From positions 496,001 to 560,000 of the forward strand of contig CAWBOJ010000006.1 of the NCBI GenBank assembly GCA_963790405.1: DNA of 64,000 bases, read 5' to 3'. Shown here in pieces: positions 26,744 through 35,690 of this stretch (position 1 is its first letter; each line of letters begins with the position of its first letter). A program made the position numbers and the translations under genes. The notes beneath the pieces are model-generated. The model worked only from the letters and a program-made list of their open reading frames with translations, was not told the DNA's origin and did not search any database. Source of the DNA: JBGSMX01 sp963790405. Lineage in GTDB: Bacteria; Actinomycetota; Coriobacteriia; Anaerosomatales; JAGXFU01.

Positions 26744-28607
26744 TGTGTGGGAGCTTGTCCAACCGCTGCTTCCGCGCGTAGAACGTCCCGCGCGCTACAT
26801 CGACTCCGAGTGGGGAGCGCGACCCGACGAGGACGCAGGGTATCGAGTCGCGCTGCTCTATCCCGATGCGTATGAAATCGGGATGGCGAATCAGGGGCTG
26901 GGCATCTTGTACCAGCATCTCAACGAGCTTCCTGACGTGGCTGCCGAGCGGGTCTATGTTCCCTGGATCGACATGGCCGATCTGATGCGAGCCAACGAGG
27001 TCCCTCTGTTCACGCTTGAGACCTGCCGACCGGTGAACGAGTGCGATTTGCTCGGCATCACGTTGCCGTACGAGCTTACCTACACGAACATCCTTGAGGC
27101 GCTCGATCTGGCTCGCATACCGCTACGCACGGTCGAGCGCACTGACGAACACCCGCTCGTGATCGGGGGAGGCCCGTGTGCCTACAACCCCGAGCCAGTT
27201 GCGCCGTTCTTCGACGCCATCCTCATCGGCGAAGGTGAGGACGCGATCGTCGAGATAGTCCAGGCGCATCGCGAGGCGAAAGCCAGCGGTGCGTCCCGTT
27301 CTGAGATCTTGGAGGCCCTTGCGCGGGTACCGGGCGTATATGTGCCATCGCTGTACGAAGCTGCGAGCGATGAACATGGTCGGTTCGACGGCATGCGCCC
27401 GAGCGGGTCAGCACCAGACGTCGTGATCAAACGCGTTGTCAGCGATCTAGGCTCGTATCGTGTGCCCGTATGTCCGGTCGTGCCGTTCATGGATGTGGTG
27501 CACGACCGCGTGATGGTTGAGATCTTGCGTGGATGCACACGAGGATGCCGGTTCTGCCAGGCGGGAATGGTCTACCGCCCGGTGCGCGAGCGTTCGGCCG
27601 ACTCGATCGTGCGCGATGCCGTAGCGGGACTGAAATGTACCGGCTACGACGAGGTGTCCCTGACATCGCTTTCCACGACGGACCACTCACAAATCGAATC
27701 GGTGCTGCGGCGGCTCAAGCAGCGTCTCGAAGGCACCGGAATCTCAGTCTCACTACCGAGTCTTCGTGTAGACGCATTCAGCGTGGATATGGCTCGAATC
27801 GTGGGTGCTGGACGCAAGTCCGGTCTGACATTTGCGCCGGAAGCAGGCACTCAGCGATTGCGTGACGTCATCAACAAGAACGTGACCGAGGAGGACTTGC
27901 TGAGGACTATCGAATCCGCATTCCGGTCGGGGTGGAGGCGTGTGAAGCTCTACTTCATGATCGGCCTGCCCACCGAGACGGATGAGGACATCAAAGGTAT
28001 CAGCGAACTTGTCGCTCGGGTGTTGTCGACTGCGCGAGAGGCTACACCTGCGCCGCAACGCGGCTCGATCCGCATCGGTGTTTCAGTGGCGACGTTCGTT
28101 CCGAAGGCACACACGCCGTTCCAGTTCGATGGCCAGGTGACGCCCGAGGAAGTGGTGCGGCGTCAGCAGCTACTGCGGGGTGCTATGCCGCGCAAGGGTG
28201 TCGAGCTTTCGTGGCACGACGCGAACGTATCGTTTCTGGAAGCCGTTATCGCACGTGGTGGCCGAGAGATCGCCGATGCCATCGAAATCGTGTGGCGCTC
28301 GGGTGCTCGATTCGATGCCTGGACTGAACAGTTTGACCTCGCCGCGTGGCGAGATGGTCTCGTACAAGCGAACGTGGATGCGACCGCCGCTGCCGCGCGT
28401 GTGTTTGAACGTCACGAGGTGACTCCGTGGAGCCATATCTCTCCAGGCGTGACCTCGGCATATCTGTGGAAGGAGCGCGAACGAGCGCTGCGAGGAGAGA
28501 CCACGCCTGATTGTTCTTTCGACGAGTGCACGGGTTGCGGTGTGTGTGGCGACGCGGGACTGGGCGTCGATATCGTGCTGGGTGGTGAGCGTCGTGGCGC
28601 CCGGTGA
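26733..28607 (+). CDS. TIGR03960 family B12-binding-like/radical SAM protein
   Basis: 624 residues. An N-terminal B12-binding-like domain (about 20-190, with ALLYPDAYEIGMANQGLGIL and IGEGEDAIVEI) precedes a radical-SAM core with the CTRGCRFCQ cluster motif near residue 271. FAPEAGTQRLRDVINK and MIGLPTETDEDI follow. A cysteine-rich end, CSFDECTGCGVC, may bind a further cluster. This family always accompanies DUF2344, as here, and often RNase G and L21; it is thought to act in RNA or ribosome modification but the reaction is unproven. The GTG at 26733 is preceded by GAGGAG. Confidence 0.88.
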   Translation: MTHSVWELVQPLLPRVERPARYIDSEWGARPDEDAGYRVALLYPDAYEIGMANQGLGILYQHLNELPDVAAERVYVPWIDMADLMRANEVPLFTLETCRPVNECDLLGITLPYELTYTNILEALDLARIPLRTVERTDEHPLVIGGGPCAYNPEPVAPFFDAILIGEGEDAIVEIVQAHREAKASGASRSEILEALARVPGVYVPSLYEAASDEHGRFDGMRPSGSAPDVVIKRVVSDLGSYRVPVCPVVPFMDVVHDRVMVEILRGCTRGCRFCQAGMVYRPVRERSADSIVRDAVAGLKCTGYDEVSLTSLSTTDHSQIESVLRRLKQRLEGTGISVSLPSLRVDAFSVDMARIVGAGRKSGLTFAPEAGTQRLRDVINKNVTEEDLLRTIESAFRSGWRRVKLYFMIGLPTETDEDIKGISELVARVLSTAREATPAPQRGSIRIGVSVATFVPKAHTPFQFDGQVTPEEVVRRQQLLRGAMPRKGVELSWHDANVSFLEAVIARGGREIADAIEIVWRSGARFDAWTEQFDLAAWRDGLVQANVDATAAAARVFERHEVTPWSHISPGVTSAYLWKERERALRGETTPDCSFDECTGCGVCGDAGLGVDIVLGGERRGAR

Positions 28608-29284
28608 GTTCAGGTTGAGGGTGCGCTACCACAAGGCGGGCAGGTTGCGCTTCCTAGCCCATCTTGAGGTCGTTCACGCTATCGAGCGCGGTGCGCGACG
28701 TGCGGATTTGCCGTATGCTGTGACTCGAGGCTTCAGCCCTCACATGAAGGTGTCGTTCGGGCCTGCACTCCCGGTCGCAACGACCGGGCTGAACGAGTAC
28801 GTTGACCTGTGGTTGAGCGCGTATGTACCCGCCGAAGAGGTGCGGGTTCGGTTCGCTGCTGCGATGCCAGATGGGCTTGCCCCTCTGGAGGCGCGCTACG
28901 TACCGGATGCCCTGCCGTCGCTTTCGGCGGCGTGTACTGTCGCGGTGTACGAGATCGCAATCGGAGAAAGGAGTATCGAACACGAGGAGCTGGATGAGGC
29001 GCTCGGTGCGGTGGTCCGTTCCGGTGAACTCTCGGTGCAGCACAAGGGCAAGACGAAGGTTTTCGATCTGACGCGCAGTCTCCCGAAGGAGCCACGTGTG
29101 AGGTCGACCGAGATCGGGGATAGTCGTCGACGTGACGACGCGGATGGGCCAGCAAGGCTCACTCCGACCCGAGATGCTGCTGACAGAGGCACTCTCCCGG
29201 ATCGACGCGCAAGACGCCTCGATGGAAGTGACGCGTGTCGACACCCTGGTCGAAGAGGACGGGGTGACGAAGCGTCCTATCTAA
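28585..29284 (+). CDS. DUF2344 (TIGR03936) protein, partner of the radical SAM enzyme; one frameshift
   Basis: About 232 residues after repair. It begins RLRVRYHKAGRLRFLAHLEVVHAIERGARRA in two conserved blocks, with GFSPHMKVSFGPALPV following, the DUF2344 signature. One extra G in the run at 29116-29119 shifts the frame. Removing it restores GIVVDVTTRMGQQGSLRPEM and an end at TAA 29282-29284. Several GTG codons (28582, 28585, 28594) could start it; all overlap the radical SAM gene. Function unknown, presumed to act with the upstream protein. Confidence 0.82.
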
Positions 29285-29302
29285 CGGGAGAGAGCGCAGA
29301 CG

Positions 29303-30790
29303 GTGGCAGAGCCACTACGCGAGATGCTTATCTCGCATGATTCCAACGAGACGCGCGTTGCGCTGCTCGAGGATCGTAACCTTGTAGAACTCTATATCGA
29401 GCGTCCCAAACGTTCAGTGGTCGGCAACGTCTACCTGGGCAAGGTGAAGGACGTCTTGCCGGGTATGCAGGCCGCTTTCGTCGACGTCGGTCTCGAGAAG
29501 AACGCGTTTCTCTATGTCGACGAAGTGGTCACTCCCGAGGGCTTGGAGGGACTGCCCCGCAGGGACATTCAGTCACTTCTGCGGCCCGGCCAGCAGATCA
29601 TGGTGCAGGTTCTCAAGGATCCCATGGGAACCAAAGGCGCCCGCGTCACAACCGAGGTCACGCTTCCGGGGCGGTTCCTTGTCCTGATGCCGTTCTCGGA
29701 GTTCGTGGGGGTATCGCGCAAGCTTCCCGACGATGAGCGGGATCGATTGCACGACATCATCGCTCCTCATGTCGATCAGGGATTGGGCGTCATCGTCCGG
29801 ACCGTGGCGCAGGGTGCATCTGAACGCGACCTTGTGTCCGATCTCGAGTTTCTGTTGCGGTTGTGGAAGCGCGTCAGTCATCAGGCCCGTGACGGCCTCG
29901 CACCGGAAGTCATCTACACGGAGATGGACCTGGCGCTGCGCTTGGTGCGGGACGTGTTGTCGGAGGAGTACAAGCGTCTCCTGATCGATGACAAGTCGAC
30001 GTACGAGAAGGTCGTTTCCTTCTTGAAGAAGACTTCCCCGCAGCTCATGCGGTGCGTGCATCACTACAAGGACAGGACGCCTCTGTTCGAGGGATTCGAT
30101 CTGCAGCCTGCGATAGACTCCGCGTTGAGACGGGCGGTCTTTCTGCCGAGCGGCGGGCACATCACTATCGACAAGACCGAGGCTCTCACGGCCATCGACG
30201 TCAACACCGGCAAGTTCGTCGGTCGCAAGAATCTCGAGGAGACCATCTTCAAGACGAATCTCGAGGCGGCCGAGGAGGTCGTGCGCCAACTGCGGTTGCG
30301 TGACATAGGTGGCATCATCGTGATCGACTTCATCGACATGGAAGACGGCTTTCACCGCGCTGAGCTGGCGCAACGTCTCAATCAGTGCCTGGAGCGCGAT
30401 CGAACTAAGACGCGGGTAACGGAGATCAGCAAGCTCGGCTTGATCGAGATGACTCGGAAGAATGTCACGGACGGTCTGTACGGCATGCTCACCGAGCCGT
30501 GCACGTGCTGCGGTGGTGAGGGCCGAGTGCTTTCGGCAGCGACGCGCCGTATCGGAGTCGAACGCCACATGCGCGAGATCTTGAGACAGGGCAAGTCGCC
30601 TGCGTATTTGTTCGGGCTCAATCCCGAAACGTATGGGCTGGTCATGGCGCCGGGGCAGAATGTCGTGGCGGTGCTCAAGGCGGAGACAGGCAAGCAGGTC
30701 GCCATCGTTCCTGACGAGCAATGCGGGCCTACGGAGGTTCGTGTGCTCATCGAAGGCAAGGGGAGTGTGGTCACGCGCGGACTCGAGTAG
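29303..30790 (+). CDS. rng: Ribonuclease G/E family endoribonuclease
   Basis: 495 residues, the RNase G length without the long scaffold tail of RNase E. An S1 RNA-binding domain (about 37-120, GNVYLGKVKDVLPGMQAAFVDVG) is followed by the RNase H-like catalytic domain with DVNTGKFVG and DFIDME, whose aspartates bind Mg2+. The zinc-link CTCCGGEG is near residue 402. It matures rRNA and degrades mRNA. GTG start 18 bases after the DUF2344 stop. Confidence 0.95.
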   Translation: MAEPLREMLISHDSNETRVALLEDRNLVELYIERPKRSVVGNVYLGKVKDVLPGMQAAFVDVGLEKNAFLYVDEVVTPEGLEGLPRRDIQSLLRPGQQIMVQVLKDPMGTKGARVTTEVTLPGRFLVLMPFSEFVGVSRKLPDDERDRLHDIIAPHVDQGLGVIVRTVAQGASERDLVSDLEFLLRLWKRVSHQARDGLAPEVIYTEMDLALRLVRDVLSEEYKRLLIDDKSTYEKVVSFLKKTSPQLMRCVHHYKDRTPLFEGFDLQPAIDSALRRAVFLPSGGHITIDKTEALTAIDVNTGKFVGRKNLEETIFKTNLEAAEEVVRQLRLRDIGGIIVIDFIDMEDGFHRAELAQRLNQCLERDRTKTRVTEISKLGLIEMTRKNVTDGLYGMLTEPCTCCGGEGRVLSAATRRIGVERHMREILRQGKSPAYLFGLNPETYGLVMAPGQNVVAVLKAETGKQVAIVPDEQCGPTEVRVLIEGKGSVVTRGLE

Positions 30791-30805
30791 TCCTTTCTGG
30801 AAGCG

Positions 30806-30834
30806 TTGACGCTGCAGGTAGACCCTGCTAGCAT
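30806..30834 (+). promoter_or_regulatory. Candidate sigma-A promoter for rplU-rpmA
   Basis: TTGACG (30806-30811), a 17-base spacer, and TAGCAT (30829-30834), 39 bases before the rplU ATG. The spacer contains a small inverted repeat, GCAGG-TAGAC-CCTGC (30814-30828). Confidence 0.65.
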
Positions 30835-30873
30835 ATCCCCTTGCGCAATCAGCGATAGAGAGGGTTCCAAAGG

Positions 30874-31464
30874 ATGTACGCTGTCGTATCTACCGGCGGT
30901 AAGCAGCTCAAGGTCGAGAAGGGCACCGAAGCGGTCGTCGAGAAGCTCGACGCAGCAGTCGGAGAGTCCGTAGTCCTCGATGTCTTGTTCGTGGCGGATG
31001 GCGACACGATCGTCACCGACGCGGACGCGCTTGCTGCCGCAACCGTGACGGCCGAGATCGTCGAGCACTTCCACGGCGAGAAGAAGATCATCTTCAAGTT
31101 CAAGAAGCGTAAGGGCTACAAGCGCACGAAGGGTCATCGTCAGCAGCAGACCCGCGTGCGAATCACGGATATCTCGGCCGTGGGCGGCACGAAGAAGGCT
31201 GCCAGCAAGCCCAAGGCCGAAGAGCCGAAGGTAGCGGCGAAGCCGACCAAGGCTGCCGCGAAGCCTGCGGAGAAGCCTGCGAAGGCCGAGAAGCCTGCGA
31301 AGGCGGAGCCCAAGGCCCCGAAGGCGAAGGCCAAGGCTGCTGCAGAGCCGGCGCTGGACGCTGCGCACTGTCAGGCCCTCAAGGGTGACGGTACGCAGTG
31401 TCAGAACAAGCCGAAAGAAGGCTCGAAGTACTGCGGCGTTCACGCCAAGAAGTACGACAAGTAG
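30874..31464 (+). CDS. rplU: 50S ribosomal protein L21 with a Lys/Ala/Pro tail and a Cys-His motif
   Basis: 196 residues, nearly twice the usual 103. Residues 1-103 are a normal L21: YAVVSTGGKQLKVEKG at the start and FKKRKGYKRTKGHRQQQTRVRI at the end, the 23S rRNA-binding part. Residues 110-160 are Ala/Lys/Pro repeats like those of histone-H1-like proteins. The last 35 residues hold C-x9-C-x10-C-x2-H (CQALKGDGTQC through YCGVH), a small putative zinc motif found at the ends of unrelated proteins. The tail may contact RNA or DNA; it has no known role in L21. Confidence 0.95.
   Translation: MYAVVSTGGKQLKVEKGTEAVVEKLDAAVGESVVLDVLFVADGDTIVTDADALAAATVTAEIVEHFHGEKKIIFKFKKRKGYKRTKGHRQQQTRVRITDISAVGGTKKAASKPKAEEPKVAAKPTKAAAKPAEKPAKAEKPAKAEPKAPKAKAKAAAEPALDAAHCQALKGDGTQCQNKPKEGSKYCGVHAKKYDK
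31200..31335 (+). repeat. Tandem lysine/alanine/proline codon repeats inside rplU
   Basis: Degenerate tandem units of the type AAGCCTGCGAAGGC encode repeated EKPAK/AKPA motifs in the L21 extension. Low-complexity, in frame, and prone to length variation. Confidence 0.8.
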
Positions 31465-31512
31465 GAACGGGGCTCACTGAAGCTCCGAGAGTGCGAAGGT
31501 AGGTAGTGAGCA

Positions 31513-31768
31513 ATGGCTCATAAGAAAGGCCTTGGAAGCACCAGAGAACGGCCGCGATTCGCGGGCGAAGCGACTGGGCGTCAAAGCATACGGCGGCGAG
31601 ACCGTCTCGGCGGGCACGATCATCGTCCGTCAGCGCGGTACGCACTTCCACCCCGGCGACAATGTCGGTCGCGGTGGAGACGACACCCTGTTCGCGAAGA
31701 TTGATGGCACCGTAGACTTCACTCGTGGTCTCAAGCGTCGCGTTCATGTGCGACCGCTTGTGGGCTAG
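31513..31768 (+). CDS. rpmA: 50S ribosomal protein L27 (one frameshift)
   Basis: 84 residues after repair, standard for L27, which reaches the peptidyl-transferase centre with its N-terminus. The first frame gives MAHKKGLGSTR. An extra G at 31546 follows, and the other frame continues NGRDSRAKRLGVKAYGGETV to the conserved end RGLKRRVHVRPLVG. No leader like the nine-residue Prp-cleaved extension of Firmicutes L27 is seen. The gene order rplU-rpmA-obg is classical. The gene cannot be lost in a living cell, so the shift is probably a sequence error. Confidence 0.93.
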
Positions 31769-31808
31769 CGGAGAGAAGGCCTTCGGCGCATAGCCATGAC
31801 TTGTTGAG

Positions 31809-31840
31809 GCCCTCCGCCCGAATCGGGTGGGGGGCTTTGT
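31809..31840 (+). terminator. Rho-independent terminator after rpmA
   Basis: Twelve-base-pair GC-rich stem (31809-31820 with 31824-31835, two G.T pairs) around an AAT loop, followed by TTTGT. Lies 41 bases after rpmA and 48 before obg. Confidence 0.75.
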
Positions 31841-31887
31841 CGTAGTTAGACGCACAGGGCACACTAGCAACGATCGAAGGTGGCAAC

Positions 31888-33276
31888 GTGTTCGTTGATG
31901 AAGCGAGAGTCTACGTCAAGGGTGGTGACGGCGGTGCCGGATGCAAGTCATTCCGGCGCGAAGCCTACGTGCCCAAAGGCGGACCCGACGGCGGTGATGG
32001 AGGTCGGGGTGGTGACGTCTTGCTTGAAGCAGACGGAGCGGTCTCAACGCTGCTTGACTATCACTACAAGCGCCACTACAAGGCCGAGCGTGGGACTCAT
32101 GGCAAAGGTGCACTGAGGCATGGTGCCGAAGGCGACGATCTCGTGCTGCACGTGCCACTCGGCACCGTCGTGCGTGATTCGGATACGGGCGAGTTTCTCG
32201 GCGATCTGACCCGCCAAGGGCAGCGCCTGTCGGTGGCGCATGGTGGCAGAGGTGGCAAGGGCAACATCCACTTCGTCACACCCACGAAGCGCGCGCCTGC
32301 ATTCGCGGAGCTCGGTGAGCCGGCCGAGGAGCGCTGGGTGCACCTGGAGATGAAGCTGCTTGCCGATGCGGCGCTTGTCGGCCTGCCAAGCGTTGGGAAG
32401 TCTTCGCTGATCGCGCGGATGAGCGCGGCTCGTCCCAAGGTGGCCGACTATCCATTCACGACGCTCGCTCCCAACCTTGGTGTCGTGAAGGCCGGGGAGT
32501 ACTCGTATGTCGTGACGGATGTCCCGGGTCTGATCGAGGGTGCCAGCGAGGGAAAGGGCCTCGGACACGCCTTCCTGCGCCACATCGAGCGCACGGCTCT
32601 GATCATCCACGTGGTCGATCTTACGGGCAGCTACGAGCAGCGTGATGTGCTCGAGGATGTCGCTGTCATCGACACGGAGCTCAAGGCTCATGCCGAGGAG
32701 CTCGTAGCACGCCCACGTGTGCTCGTGGGCAACAAGGTGGATGTCGAGGGCACATCAGACGCTTCAAAGCGTCTGAGCGCCTATGCCGAGGAGTGCGAGT
32801 TGCCTTACTTCGCCGTGTCCGCTGCAACCGGAGAGGGTGTCGACGGCTTGATGCTCCGAGTGGGACAGATGGTGCACGAGTTGAGAAGCAAGGCTGTCAC
32901 CGAGATGCAGTACGAAGGCGTGTACGTGCATGAGCCGGTTCGCGATCAACGCGGGTTCAAGATCGTCAATCTCGGCGGAGGGCAGTTCGAGGTGCATGGG
33001 CGCGGTATCGAGCGTATGGTCATCATGACCGAGATGGGAAACGAGGAAGCTCTGGCCTACCTGCAGAAACGACTTGCAAAGGCAGGCGTGGAGCAGGCAC
33101 TAGTTGACTCAGGAGCCAGAGACGGTGACGAGGTCACCATAGCCGGTACGACGTTCGTGCTCGATGGTCTGGGAACGCACGATGAGGACGAGGTCGAGGT
33201 CGAGGTCGAGGCAGAGGCAGAGGCCGAAGGCGAGATTGAGGTCGAGGTCGACAACGGGGTCGAGGACGAGGAGTAG
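31888..33276 (+). CDS. obgE: GTPase Obg/CgtA with acidic C-terminal tail
   Basis: 462 residues. The Obg domain is glycine-rich (GGPDGGDGGRGGDV, about residues 31-44). The G domain has GLPSVGKSS (about 166), DVPGLIEGA and NKVD. The OCT domain, about 335-425, contains GFKIVNLGGGQFEVHGRG. The last 30 residues are nearly all Glu/Val/Ala/Asp, an acidic tail encoded by hexanucleotide repeats. Obg binds the 50S subunit and senses GTP/ppGpp. GTG start, with the previous terminator making it head a new unit (obg-proB-proA-nadD and onward). Confidence 0.96.
   Translation: MFVDEARVYVKGGDGGAGCKSFRREAYVPKGGPDGGDGGRGGDVLLEADGAVSTLLDYHYKRHYKAERGTHGKGALRHGAEGDDLVLHVPLGTVVRDSDTGEFLGDLTRQGQRLSVAHGGRGGKGNIHFVTPTKRAPAFAELGEPAEERWVHLEMKLLADAALVGLPSVGKSSLIARMSAARPKVADYPFTTLAPNLGVVKAGEYSYVVTDVPGLIEGASEGKGLGHAFLRHIERTALIIHVVDLTGSYEQRDVLEDVAVIDTELKAHAEELVARPRVLVGNKVDVEGTSDASKRLSAYAEECELPYFAVSAATGEGVDGLMLRVGQMVHELRSKAVTEMQYEGVYVHEPVRDQRGFKIVNLGGGQFEVHGRGIERMVIMTEMGNEEALAYLQKRLAKAGVEQALVDSGARDGDEVTIAGTTFVLDGLGTHDEDEVEVEVEAEAEAEGEIEVEVDNGVEDEE
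33187..33250 (+). repeat. GAGGTC-type hexanucleotide repeat in the obg 3' end
   Basis: Tandem GAGGTC and GAGGCA units encode the alternating Glu-Val/Glu-Ala tail of Obg. An in-frame microsatellite that could expand or contract without shifting the frame. Confidence 0.8.
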
Positions 33277-33285
33277 GGGACGAGA

Positions 33286-34392
33286 GTGGCGCAGTCACGG
33301 CGCATTGTGATCAAGGTGGGGTCGTCCACGCTTTCGGCGGCGGACGGAGGGCTCGATCGCGCGTATGTCGAGAAGCTGGTTGCGCAGATTGCGGAGCTGA
33401 GGCAAACCGGCGTGCAGGTCGTCCTGGTGACGTCAGGCGCGATCTCTGCGGGCCTGGAGACGCTCGGGATCTCGTCGCATCCCACCGATATCCCGTCATT
33501 GCAGGCGGCGGCGTCTGTCGGTCAGGTGCAGCTTGTGGGAATGTACGCGGCGCTGTTCGCGGCTCAGGCGATACCGGTCGGGCAGGTGCTCGTAACACGG
33601 CACGACACTGCCGACCGGCAGGCCTACCTACACGCCCGTGACACGCTGGAGCGGCTGCTCGGCATGGACGTCGTTCCCGTCGTCAACGAGAACGATACGG
33701 TCGCGGTCGAGGAGATCCGGTTCGGGGACAACGATACGCTCGCGGCGCTGATCGCCACGATGATCAAGGCCGATCTGGTCGTGTTGCTGACCGATATCGA
33801 GGGATTGTACTCGGCGGATCCAAGGTCTGACACGGAGGCCGAACTGCTCGAGCACATCGAGGAGCTCACAGAGCAGGTCATCTCGGCTGCGGGTGGAGCC
33901 GGCACCGCAGTGGGGTCGGGCGGCATGGCCACCAAGGTCGAGGCGGCCAAGGTGCTCATGCGGGCTGGCATTCCCATGGTTGTGTGTGACGGTCGCCGAG
34001 AGCGAGTGATCGTTGAGGCTGCCGAGGGCAAGGCCGTCGGAACGTTCTTCGCCGGTGGAGCGGCAGGCCTGAAGGCGCGGAAGTCGTGGATCGCCCTGGG
34101 CGGGAAGCCCGCGGGTGAGGTCGTGATCGACGACGGTGCCAAAGAGGCGCTGTGCGCGAGAGGCAAGTCGTTGCTGCCGGCTGGCGTCGTGTCTGTTTCC
34201 GGAACGTTCAGCGCGGGCGATGCGATAGTATTGAAAGACCGCGCAGGCACGATCGTGGCGCGCGGCCTGACAGCGCTGTCCTCGGCGGAACTCGACGAGG
34301 TCAAGGGCATGAAGTCGAGCGAGATCGCAGGAGTGATGCCGGAGGTCGCGGGCAAGGAAGTCATACACCGCGATCATCTGGTGATTCTGTAG
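33286..34392 (+). CDS. proB: Glutamate 5-kinase
   Basis: 368 residues. First step of proline synthesis: glutamate to gamma-glutamyl phosphate. The amino-acid kinase domain has VIKVGSSTLS (about 6-15), VVNENDTVAVEEIRFGDND near 130 and GTGGMATK-like VGSGGMATKVEAA near 206. A C-terminal PUA domain (about 270-350) completes the full-length form. GTG start 9 bases after obg, preceded by GGGGACGAGA. Confidence 0.95.
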   Translation: MAQSRRIVIKVGSSTLSAADGGLDRAYVEKLVAQIAELRQTGVQVVLVTSGAISAGLETLGISSHPTDIPSLQAAASVGQVQLVGMYAALFAAQAIPVGQVLVTRHDTADRQAYLHARDTLERLLGMDVVPVVNENDTVAVEEIRFGDNDTLAALIATMIKADLVVLLTDIEGLYSADPRSDTEAELLEHIEELTEQVISAAGGAGTAVGSGGMATKVEAAKVLMRAGIPMVVCDGRRERVIVEAAEGKAVGTFFAGGAAGLKARKSWIALGGKPAGEVVIDDGAKEALCARGKSLLPAGVVSVSGTFSAGDAIVLKDRAGTIVARGLTALSSAELDEVKGMKSSEIAGVMPEVAGKEVIHRDHLVIL

Positions 34393-34436
34393 TCGATGCG
34401 ACGCCGAGGAAAGACGAGGGGAAGGTAGCGAACGCG

Positions 34437-35690
34437 ATGTCGGAAGTGATGACGCTCGCAGTACGTGCACGAGAGGCCGCCCAGCGCCTGGCGACAACGT
34501 CGACCGAGCAGCGCAATCGTGCATTGCTGGCGATGGCGCACGCGCTCACGCACAACCAAGATGAGATCATGGCGGCCAACGAGCGCGACATGGATGCTGC
34601 GCGCGCGAAGAACGTGGCGCCTGCTCTGCTGGATCGCCTCGAACTCAGTCCCGGTCGCATCAAGTCCATGTCCGAGGCACTCAAGGCGCTGTCACTGTTG
34701 CCGGATCCGATCGGCGAGTGCGTGGACGGCTACACGATTCCCAATGGGATCAAGCTCCAGAAGCTGCGCGTGCCTCTGGGTGTGGTGGCTATCATCTACG
34801 AGGCGCGCCCGAACGTGACTGCTGACGCCGCAGGCTTGTGCATCAAGACGGGCAATGCGGTGATCCTGCGCGGTGGTTCGCTGGCCGTGGGCTCCAACCT
34901 GGCGCTTACGAAGGTTCTGGCGAACGCCGCTACGGCTGCCGGCATGCCCGAGGGTGCGGTTCAGTCGATCGAGTCCCCCGAGCGAGAGGCCGCCGAGGAG
35001 CTGATGGGCTTGCACGGCTACATCGACGTGCTCATCCCGCGCGGGGGTGCCGGACTCATCAAGAGCGTTGTAGAGAACGCGAAGGTGCCGGTCATCGAGA
35101 CCGGAGTGGGCAACTGCCACGTCTACATCCACAAGGATGCGAATCCCGAGATGGCGCGTCGTATCGTCGTGAATGCGAAGACGCAGCGCCCGGGTGTGTG
35201 CAATGCGGCGGAGTCGCTCCTTATCGACGAAGACGTCTACCAGCAAGTGCTGCCTCCGATTCTCAAGGAACTCGAGAACGCAGGAGTCACTATCGTGGCT
35301 GACGAGGCGACTCGTTCGCTGGGTGCCGTCATGCGCATCGAGGCTGCGACCGAAGAGGACTGGGCTACCGAGTACCTCGCGCTCAAGATATCGGTGAAGG
35401 TGGTCTCCGGGCTTGATGAGGCGATTCGCCACATCAACACCTACGGAACCAAGCATTCTGAGGCCATCGTGACAGAGGACTACTCGGCAGCTCAGACGTT
35501 TCTGAATGCAGTCGATGCGGCAGCGGTCTACGTCAACGCTTCGACACGCTTCACCGACGGAGGCGAATTCGGACTTGGCGCCGAGATCGGCATATCAACG
35601 CAGAAGCTACACGCCCGCGGCCCGATGGGTCTCGCGGCGCTAACGTCCACCAAGTACGTGCTGATGGGGAGCGGTCAGATCCGCGAGTGA
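34437..35690 (+). CDS. proA: Gamma-glutamyl phosphate reductase
   Basis: 417 residues, typical. It reduces gamma-glutamyl phosphate to glutamate semialdehyde with NADPH. The catalytic cysteine lies in TQRPGVCNAAESLL (about residue 252), and the motif EARPNVTADAAGLCIKTGNA is near 122. ATG at 34437 was chosen by length and a GAAGGT upstream; an in-frame extension to 34152 would overlap proB heavily. proA's stop overlaps the nadD start. Confidence 0.96.
   Translation: MSEVMTLAVRAREAAQRLATTSTEQRNRALLAMAHALTHNQDEIMAANERDMDAARAKNVAPALLDRLELSPGRIKSMSEALKALSLLPDPIGECVDGYTIPNGIKLQKLRVPLGVVAIIYEARPNVTADAAGLCIKTGNAVILRGGSLAVGSNLALTKVLANAATAAGMPEGAVQSIESPEREAAEELMGLHGYIDVLIPRGGAGLIKSVVENAKVPVIETGVGNCHVYIHKDANPEMARRIVVNAKTQRPGVCNAAESLLIDEDVYQQVLPPILKELENAGVTIVADEATRSLGAVMRIEAATEEDWATEYLALKISVKVVSGLDEAIRHINTYGTKHSEAIVTEDYSAAQTFLNAVDAAAVYVNASTRFTDGGEFGLGAEIGISTQKLHARGPMGLAALTSTKYVLMGSGQIRE

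Noticed and set aside
29573..30721. Antisense frame (about 382 codons) opposite rng
   Set aside because: Shadow of RNase G; no family features.
31200..31335. CRISPR-like repeat
   Set aside because: The repeats are short, degenerate, in frame and encode the L21 tail; no spacers.
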